This document shows, piece by piece, positions 59,331 to 64,000 of a stretch of 64,000 bases of DNA (its first letter is position 1; each line of letters begins with the position of its first letter). The position numbers and the translations under genes were made by a program. Location of the stretch: contig JACJZH010000005.1 of assembly GCA_020635695.1 (NCBI GenBank), positions 194,515 through 258,514 of the forward strand, given 5' to 3'. The notes beneath the pieces were generated by a model, which saw only the letters and a program-made list of their open reading frames with translations, searched no databases and was not told the DNA's origin. This DNA is from Flavobacteriales bacterium. Its GTDB lineage: Bacteria; Bacteroidota; Bacteroidia; Flavobacteriales_F; PHOS-HE28.

Positions 59331-59885
59331 ATGGACTACAATCGCCTTCAGGACCAGATCGACGCCAAGCTGCTCGAGGAACGCCGCGTGTTCCTCTGGG
59401 GACAAGTGGACGACCGCAGTGCCAAGCACGTGATCGAGCGCCTGATGTACCTGGACCTGGTGGACCCCAAGAAGGAGGTGCAGCTGGTGATCAACAGCCC
59501 GGGCGGGTACGTCACCGCCGGCATGGCCATCTACGACACCATGCACGGCTTGAAGAGCCCGGTGAGCACCGTGTGCGCCGGCCTGGCCGCCAGCATGGGC
59601 TCCATCCTGCTGAGCGCGGGGGCCAAGGGCCGCCGCTTCTGCCTGCCCCATGGCCGGGTGATGATCCACCAACCCAGCGGTGGCGCCGGCGGACAGGCCA
59701 GCGACATCGCCATCCAGGCTGCGGAGATCATCAAGACCCGCCAACTGGGCGCCGAGATCCTCGCCAAGAACTGCGGCAAGAAGGTGGACCAGATCCTCGA
59801 AGACTTCGACCGCGACTTCTGGATGGATGCCAAGGAAAGCGTGGACTACGGCATCGTGGACGGCATGATGGAAAAGCTCGGCTGA
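59331..59885 (+). CDS. clpP: ATP-dependent Clp protease proteolytic subunit
   Basis: A 184-residue serine protease that forms the two-ring barrel used with ClpX or ClpA/C. The nucleophile is Ser88 in GLAASMGS, the catalytic His is H113 in PHGRVMIHQPSGG, and the Asp lies in the EDFDRDFWM region. VNSPGGYVTAGMAIYDTM is also conserved. The short N-terminus, without a pro-peptide, and the shorter total length than E. coli ClpP (207) suggest a second ClpP elsewhere in the genome may be the main form. No clpX or tig gene is adjacent, unlike the usual cluster. Confidence 0.93.
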   Translation: MDYNRLQDQIDAKLLEERRVFLWGQVDDRSAKHVIERLMYLDLVDPKKEVQLVINSPGGYVTAGMAIYDTMHGLKSPVSTVCAGLAASMGSILLSAGAKGRRFCLPHGRVMIHQPSGGAGGQASDIAIQAAEIIKTRQLGAEILAKNCGKKVDQILEDFDRDFWMDAKESVDYGIVDGMMEKLG

Positions 59886-59911
59886 GCCGGGTTCTAGCTC
59901 AGATCAGTTAA

Positions 59912-60532
59912 GTGAGCAAGCGAGCTGCCCTTATTTTATTGAGCCTTGGGGTGGTCGGGCTTGTGGTGCTATACGTTCTGTTCAACGGGCGGCCCACTCA
60001 AGGTGAGCAATACGAACTGCAGCGATTCGATGCAGGTAGGCTCCACGGTTGGGATCCATTGGCTATTGATCAGCTTCCGAGCAGTGCGGTGGCCTTCTCG
60101 CTGATCCCTGCTCATGGAGATTCGGTAATTGTGGCCTACGACCACACTGGAATGCCACTAGCGGTTTTGGTGAAATGCGGGTCTCCTGAGGTAGGCCTTG
60201 AGCCTGCTAGCCTTGGACCCAAAGCCGACGCGATCAAGGTGAAGAGGGGCATGCATCCAGGGCTGGTCGAATTGGGACAAGGCTATCGACTAGGACACTT
60301 TCACGTTGAACCTGAACTCCTATCCAAGAGTGTCATCCGAAGCGACGGTATTCTAGATAATGCCTCAATGAACGCTGGTAAAGGCATCTCTTTCCGAGGG
60401 GAATTGGTCTCTGTCGCGCTCGCGCCTGAGCAAAGGATGTGGCTAGGGGCTCCGGAGAAGGTCCAGTTCACGGTCAAGCTTGCGAGTAGCTCAGCGAGCA
60501 TTCTGGTGATCCAGTTCTCAAGAGAACATTGA
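59912..60532 (+). CDS. Membrane-anchored protein of unknown function, atypical base composition
   Basis: A 206-residue protein starting at GTG 59912. MSKRAALILLSLGVVGLVVL then YVLF is an N-terminal membrane anchor, and the rest is predicted outside the cytoplasm, mostly beta-rich with RPTQGEQYELQRFDAGRLHG after the anchor. I recognise no family. Codon use is unlike its neighbours: TTA, CTA, AAT and other AT-ending codons are common, and the GC content is clearly lower. That suggests recent transfer or an orphan gene. No promoter was identified. It ends 60 bp before the DUF1328 gene. Confidence 0.65.
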   Translation: MSKRAALILLSLGVVGLVVLYVLFNGRPTQGEQYELQRFDAGRLHGWDPLAIDQLPSSAVAFSLIPAHGDSVIVAYDHTGMPLAVLVKCGSPEVGLEPASLGPKADAIKVKRGMHPGLVELGQGYRLGHFHVEPELLSKSVIRSDGILDNASMNAGKGISFRGELVSVALAPEQRMWLGAPEKVQFTVKLASSSASILVIQFSREH

Positions 60533-60591
60533 GCCATACCGGGGTGCCCCGGTCCATGTCGTAGCTTGTGGGGAACAATACCACCTTCCCC

Positions 60592-60753
60592 ATGCTCCGA
60601 TGGACCATCATCTTCTTGGTGATCGCGCTGATCGCCGCCCTGTTCGGATTCACGGACCTGGCCGCGGGTGCCGCGGGCATCGCCAAGATCCTGTTCTTCG
60701 TGTTCGTGGTGCTCTTCGTGCTCAGCCTCATCTTCGGCAGGCGGAAGCTCTGA
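60592..60753 (+). CDS. DUF1328/YtjA-family small membrane protein
   Basis: A 53-residue protein of two hydrophobic helices: [20 protein letters not shown], followed by [20 protein letters not shown] and a basic end SLIFGRRKL. The [13 protein letters not shown] core and final basic residues are the DUF1328 pattern. The protein is an inner-membrane protein of unknown role that often appears in stress regulons. ATG 60592 is used; a TTG or ATG further upstream is possible but unlikely. Confidence 0.8.
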   Translation: MLRWTIIFLVIALIAALFGFTDLAAGAAGIAKILFFVFVVLFVLSLIFGRRKL

Positions 60754-60772
60754 ACACCTCAAACCAGACCCC

Positions 60773-61132
60773 ATGATCGACAGAACACTTCGCCTGGTCC
60801 GAACGCTGACCCTGACCGCCCTGCTGGCAGCTCCCGCCGCCGCATGGGCCGGACCCCTTCCCAAGAAGCACGTGGAGGTGGACCAGGAGCACCTGGAACA
60901 CCTGGATCCGGCCCTGCAGCAACAGGCGCTGGACCTCTGCGACCGAATGAACGCCCTGCTGAACACCGACCGCAGCGACCTGACCCGCGCCGAGCGCAAG
61001 GAGCTGCGTCACGAGTGGCGTTCCCTGAAGGCCGAGATGGACCAGGTGAACGAACAGGCCGCTGCGAACGTGGTGGTGATCAGCACCACCGGCTTGATCA
61101 TCATCATCCTGCTGCTGATCATCATCCTATAG
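60773..61132 (+). CDS. Exported small protein with C-terminal membrane helix
   Basis: A 119-residue protein of a recurrent Bacteroidota type. The signal peptide is MIDRTLRLVRTLTLTALLAA, then PAAAWA. A charged helical region (residues about 35-95, with DLTRAERKELRHEWRSLKAE) looks like a coiled coil, and the last 19 residues are nearly all Ile and Leu (VVVISTTGLIIIILLLIIIL), a hydrophobic anchor. No function is known. It follows the DUF1328 gene by 19 nt and may share its transcript. Confidence 0.7.
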   Translation: MIDRTLRLVRTLTLTALLAAPAAAWAGPLPKKHVEVDQEHLEHLDPALQQQALDLCDRMNALLNTDRSDLTRAERKELRHEWRSLKAEMDQVNEQAAANVVVISTTGLIIIILLLIIIL

Positions 61133-61207
61133 CGGTCGCCCACTTCTTTCGATCACGGCCAACGTCCGCAGGGCTTCCTGCGTCCAGGTGGTCCTGATGC
61201 CTGGTAC

Positions 61208-61654
61208 ATGAGTACGTTCACAGCCTACTCCGAGGAAGAGGCCGAAACCCTTGTTGCCGGCTTCCGGGCCGGCACGCTTACCGCTGCCGCATGGACGCAT
61301 CCCGCCCACCTGGTGGTGGCCGCTTGGTACGTGCACCGCCACCCGTTGCAGGAGGCCGTGGACCTGGTCCGCACCGGCATCCATCGTTACCTGGACGGCA
61401 TCGGCAAGGTGACCACCGACGAGGACGGCTACCACGAAACGGTGACGCGCTTCTGGTTGGTACTGGTCCGCGATCACCTGGCGGCCCATCCGGAGCAGGA
61501 TGTGCTGGAGGCCACCAACGCACTGATCGCGAGTCCGGCAGGGCTGAGGGACCACACCTACGCCTACTACAGTCCGGAACTGCTCTGGAGCCGGGAGGCC
61601 CGCTACGGCTGGGTAAGGCCGGATAGGAAGCCCCTGACCACGCCCTGGGACTAA
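61208..61654 (+). CDS. Conserved cytoplasmic protein of unknown function
   Basis: A 148-residue helical protein. The two central features are a His-rich stretch (THPAHLVVAAWYVHRHPLQE, residues 30-50) and EDGYHETVTRFWLVLVRDHL further on. Proteins of this size and pattern with a THxAHL motif occur in several phyla without a name. Its histidines could bind a metal, but this is inference. The stop overlaps the convergent hydrolase gene by 4 nt. Confidence 0.65.
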   Translation: MSTFTAYSEEEAETLVAGFRAGTLTAAAWTHPAHLVVAAWYVHRHPLQEAVDLVRTGIHRYLDGIGKVTTDEDGYHETVTRFWLVLVRDHLAAHPEQDVLEATNALIASPAGLRDHTYAYYSPELLWSREARYGWVRPDRKPLTTPWD

Positions 61655-62922
61655 CGTTCCTTCACCACCCGCTGCCAGCGCTCCACCGCACCGTTCGCGG
61701 TCAGGGTGCGCAGGGTGTAGAGCGCTGCGGGCAGGTCACTTCCCGGTGACCAGGTGTTCCGGCCCGGTCGCAACCGAGTGCTCGCCACCACACGGCCTTC
61801 AACCGTCAGCAACTCGGCGCGCACGGCCTCCTGCGCCTCCGCCGGCAGCACGTCCGTGAAGACCACGGCGGGCAGCATTTCGCTCAGCCCTTCCCGCTCG
61901 GCCAGCCCCAGCGTGGTGATGGCGACCTCTTGCATCACCGTGTCCATGCGCCCGCAGGCCGAGACCACCAGCGAGACCGTGTAGGTGCCGGTGCCTGAAT
62001 AGGTGTGCGTGGCGGTGGGACCGATGGCCGTTCCGCCATCACCGAAGTCCCAGGTGTACGTGCTCGTGGCCGGGGCCAGGGAAGTGTCCGTCACCTCCAC
62101 GGTTCCTCCGTTCACCACGTAGCTGAACCCGGCGACCGGCCTGTCCAGCTCCAGGCCCCACTCCGCGTCCGGGTCGAACACCACCGCATCCGCGCTGGCC
62201 TGCAATGCGGCCCTTTGCGCGGCCGGCAGACCGGGGTCGTAGCTCAGGCCCACCGAGCTCTCATCCCACAACGCGGCGTGGAAGGTGCAGGCCGCCAGGT
62301 AGGTGCCCGCCACGTTCGGGTGGCTGTTGTCCGCGGTGTGCAGCACCAGCGTGGTGTCCTGCAACGCATGGCGCCAGGCCTCGCCCACGGGGGCCACCTG
62401 CGCGTTCAGTTCGTTGGCTATGCCCAAGTAGGCCGCGGTCAGCGAATCCTGCATGTGGCCGAAGTCCATGAAGTCCGGGCTGCAATGCACGTTGCCGCCA
62501 TCGCACTGCATGCCGCCGAAGCGCCGCCCCCACGTCAGGTAGAAGAGCACGTTCGCGCACGGATCGTACAGGTGGATGCTGTCCTGCAGCCGCCGCGCGC
62601 CGGGGTACATCGAGTTCACTTGGTAGTAGGGGATGGTGGGGAGTTGGCTCTGCTCCTGCAGCACCACGTAGTCCCAGCCGCCCTGCATGATCAGGCCCAG
62701 CGAGGTCGGGTTGGTGCTGTGCCCGTCCAGCGTGTGTCCGCCGGGGGTCACGGCCTGGTGCACCAGCACGTGCCCCGCGCTGGCCGCCAGTCCCGCCACC
62801 TGCGCCGGCAGGTTGTTGGCGGCGGTGTAGCTGTTGCCCAGGAAGAGCACCCGCAGCGTGTCCGGCTGGGCATGGGCCAGCGTGAAGGCGAGCAGGGCAG
62901 GCAGGAGCAGTGCGCGGAACAT
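61651..62922 (-). CDS. Secreted SGNH-type hydrolase (DUF4886) with PKD domain and T9SS tail
   Basis: A 423-residue exported protein. The signal peptide is MFRALLLPALLAFTLAHAQ. The SGNH block I is LFLGNSYTAANNLPAQ, with the nucleophile Ser in GNS; block V contains ADNSHPNVAGTYLAA, which holds the catalytic His. The pattern matches the DUF4886 group of esterases. A PKD domain (YTWDFGDGGTAIGPTATHTY) covers about residues 270-335, and the final 80 residues are T9SS type A. Cell-surface cleavage of an ester-bearing polymer is inferred. The start at ATG 62922 gives the signal peptide. A CACCTTTG box precedes it by 24 nt. Confidence 0.82.
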   Translation of the reverse strand: MFRALLLPALLAFTLAHAQPDTLRVLFLGNSYTAANNLPAQVAGLAASAGHVLVHQAVTPGGHTLDGHSTNPTSLGLIMQGGWDYVVLQEQSQLPTIPYYQVNSMYPGARRLQDSIHLYDPCANVLFYLTWGRRFGGMQCDGGNVHCSPDFMDFGHMQDSLTAAYLGIANELNAQVAPVGEAWRHALQDTTLVLHTADNSHPNVAGTYLAACTFHAALWDESSVGLSYDPGLPAAQRAALQASADAVVFDPDAEWGLELDRPVAGFSYVVNGGTVEVTDTSLAPATSTYTWDFGDGGTAIGPTATHTYSGTGTYTVSLVVSACGRMDTVMQEVAITTLGLAEREGLSEMLPAVVFTDVLPAEAQEAVRAELLTVEGRVVASTRLRPGRNTWSPGSDLPAALYTLRTLTANGAVERWQRVVKER

Positions 62923-62946
62923 GGTCTCTGGACGGACGGGATCGCA

Positions 62947-62954
62947 CAAAGGTG
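62947..62954 (-). promoter_or_regulatory. -7-like box CACCTTTG for the SGNH gene
   Basis: CACCTTTG on the minus strand ends 24 nt before ATG 62922 and matches the tsaC box. It is 14 bp from the opposing methyltransferase box. Confidence 0.35.
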
Positions 62955-62968
62955 GCTTGCCGAGCGGG

Positions 62969-62976
62969 TATCTTGC
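62969..62976 (+). promoter_or_regulatory. -7 box TATCTTGC for the methyltransferase gene
   Basis: TATCTTGC ends 10 nt before ATG 62987, the same box as galE. Confidence 0.4.
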
Positions 62977-62986
62977 CTTCCCGATC

Positions 62987-63670
62987 ATGAACAAGCTCCT
63001 GCTCACCCTCCTTGCGCTGCTCACGGCCGGCGGTGCCTCGGCCCAGCATCACCAGCACGGCCATCACCACGGCAGCGACAGCACGGCCGGTTCGGCAAAC
63101 GCGTACATGCACCAAAGCAGCACTGAGCAGCTCGTGCAGCGTTTCGAGGGACCCGAGCGCGACGCCTACCAGCAGCCCGAAAAGGTGCTCGACCTGCTCG
63201 GCAGCATCGAAGGGAAGACCATCATGGACATCGGCGCGGGTTCGGGCTACTTCTCCGTGAAGCTGGCCGCACGCGGCGCCCACGTGATCGCCGCCGATGT
63301 GAGCGAGGAGCTCCAGGCCTACCTGCGGGAACGCATCGCGAAGGACCGGTTGCAGGACATCGAGTTGCGGCTGATCCCCTACGACTCTCCCGCACTGAAG
63401 GACGCGGAGGTGGACCTCGTGTTCCTGGCGAACACCTACCACCACATCGAGGACCGCGCCGCCTACTTCCGCCAGGTGCGGCAGGGCACGAAGCCGGGCG
63501 GCGAGCTCGTGATCGTCGACTTCTTCAAGGCCGACCTGCCAGTGGGTCCGCCGGTGGACCACAAGGTGGCCCTGGACACCGTGATCACCGAGCTGAAGGA
63601 GGCCGGCTACACCAGCTTCCAGGTGGACGTGGATCGGCTGCCTTACCAATACATCGTACGAGCACGCTGA
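62987..63670 (+). CDS. Exported class I SAM-dependent methyltransferase-like protein
   Basis: A 227-residue protein with a classic signal peptide MNKLLLTLLALLTAGGASAQ, followed by a His-rich segment (HHQHGHHHG). From residue about 65 a class I SAM fold begins: TIMDIGAGSGYFSVKLAA is motif I, IAADVSEELQAYL the acidic SAM contact, and VDLVFLANTYHH motif IV. A secreted SAM methyltransferase is unusual because SAM is cytoplasmic, so it may use another cofactor or be a binding protein; see findings. ATG 62987 is supported by the signal peptide and -7 box. Confidence 0.8.
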   Translation: MNKLLLTLLALLTAGGASAQHHQHGHHHGSDSTAGSANAYMHQSSTEQLVQRFEGPERDAYQQPEKVLDLLGSIEGKTIMDIGAGSGYFSVKLAARGAHVIAADVSEELQAYLRERIAKDRLQDIELRLIPYDSPALKDAEVDLVFLANTYHHIEDRAAYFRQVRQGTKPGGELVIVDFFKADLPVGPPVDHKVALDTVITELKEAGYTSFQVDVDRLPYQYIVRAR

Positions 63671-63673
63671 CCC

Positions 63674-64000
63674 ATGGCCGAGGCCGCGAACAAATACCAC
63701 CTGGTCGCCATCCCGGCGGACCCTGCGAAAGCGGAAGCGCATTTCCGCAGCGGGCAGGCGGCCGAGCTGCTGGCGACCTACGAGCGCTTCTACCGGGAAG
63801 TGGGCCACCACCCGCCCTGGCTGGGCTACTTCATCGTGCAAGGGAAGGAGGTGCTGGGCACCTGCGGCTTCACCGGTGCGCCGAACGAAGGCCGGGTGGA
63901 GCTGGCCTACTGGACCTTCCCCGGCAACGAAGGCAAGGGCATCGCCACCTGGGCCTGTGGGGCCATGGTGCGCTTGGCCCGCGCGGTGGACCGCTCGCTG
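63674..64000 (+). CDS. GNAT-family acetyltransferase (3' end beyond window)
   Basis: The 109 visible residues start MAEAANKYHLVAIP at ATG 63674, 3 nt after the methyltransferase stop. VQGKEVLGTCGFTGAPNEGR is the beta-hairpin of the GNAT fold, ELAYWTFPGNEGKGIATWAC contains the acetyl-CoA motif (Q/RxxGxG/A-type, here NEGKGIA). The sequence resembles RimJ/RimL-like N-acetyltransferases. The gene continues past the right edge. It is probably co-transcribed with the methyltransferase. Confidence 0.8.
   Translation, partial: MAEAANKYHLVAIPADPAKAEAHFRSGQAAELLATYERFYREVGHHPPWLGYFIVQGKEVLGTCGFTGAPNEGRVELAYWTFPGNEGKGIATWACGAMVRLARAVDRSL

Overview
The window reads as a chromosomal segment of a high-GC member of the Bacteroidota, most likely a Flavobacteriales lineage. 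The evidence is several secreted proteins ending in type IX secretion (T9SS) type A sorting domains, outer-membrane TolC/RND systems of the long Bacteroidota form, -7 promoter boxes close to TAnnTTTG, and almost no Shine-Dalgarno sequences. Gene packing is dense, with many ATGA couplings and convergent 3' overlaps. No rRNA, insertion sequence, prophage or CRISPR was seen. One tRNA (CAU anticodon, tRNA-Ile2-like) is present.

Layout. 1-7.3 kb: a partial secreted protein, threonylcarbamoyl-AMP synthase, a cysteine-less ArsC-like protein, the dxr-rseP pair, a cation/proton antiporter, a lone receiver domain and an FAD oxidoreductase. 7.2-24.2 kb: surface and envelope genes, namely T9SS cargo proteins, a membrane-anchored glutamate-synthase-like flavoprotein, a 2000-residue alpha-2-macroglobulin lipoprotein, a large exoprotein ending in dockerin-like repeats, a lipoprotein/DUF1684 pair, and methylmalonyl-CoA epimerase. 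24.2-33.6 kb: HAD phosphatase, tRNA, polytopic membrane protein, galE, a PAP2-like protein, rpoN (sigma-54), an esterase, an ArsC/Spx-like protein and asnS. 33.7-40.4 kb: a TetR-TolC-adaptor-RND multidrug-type efflux operon with a clear palindromic operator over its promoter. 40.5-47.2 kb: SLC13 transporter, DinB and RidA proteins, a 400-bp gene-free structured gap, aldo/keto reductase, a secreted cupredoxin, a small glycine-zipper protein and a T9SS beta-propeller protein.

47.4-59.2 kb is a complete copper-handling island. It holds an AraC-type regulator with an HMA-like MxCxRC metal motif, a CopA P1B-1 ATPase, CusA, a CusC-like TolC, a heavy-metal-binding-domain lipoprotein in the place of CusF, a CusB adaptor carrying both an N-terminal metal-binding domain and a C-terminal HMA domain, and a multicopper oxidase with a T9SS tail. 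A 21-bp-spaced TGTAAG direct repeat in front of copA is a candidate site for the neighbouring AraC regulator. The inferred job is to sense copper, pump it out of the cytoplasm (CopA), move it across the outer membrane (CusABC), and oxidise Cu(I) outside the cell. 59.3-64 kb: clpP, a compositionally atypical membrane-anchored protein, small envelope proteins, an SGNH/PKD/T9SS hydrolase, an exported methyltransferase and a partial GNAT acetyltransferase.

A recurring theme is a TATCTTNG-like -7 box lying only 4-10 nt before the start codon of about eleven genes, which implies many leaderless or nearly leaderless mRNAs. All functional names come from reading motifs by eye; no database search was run.
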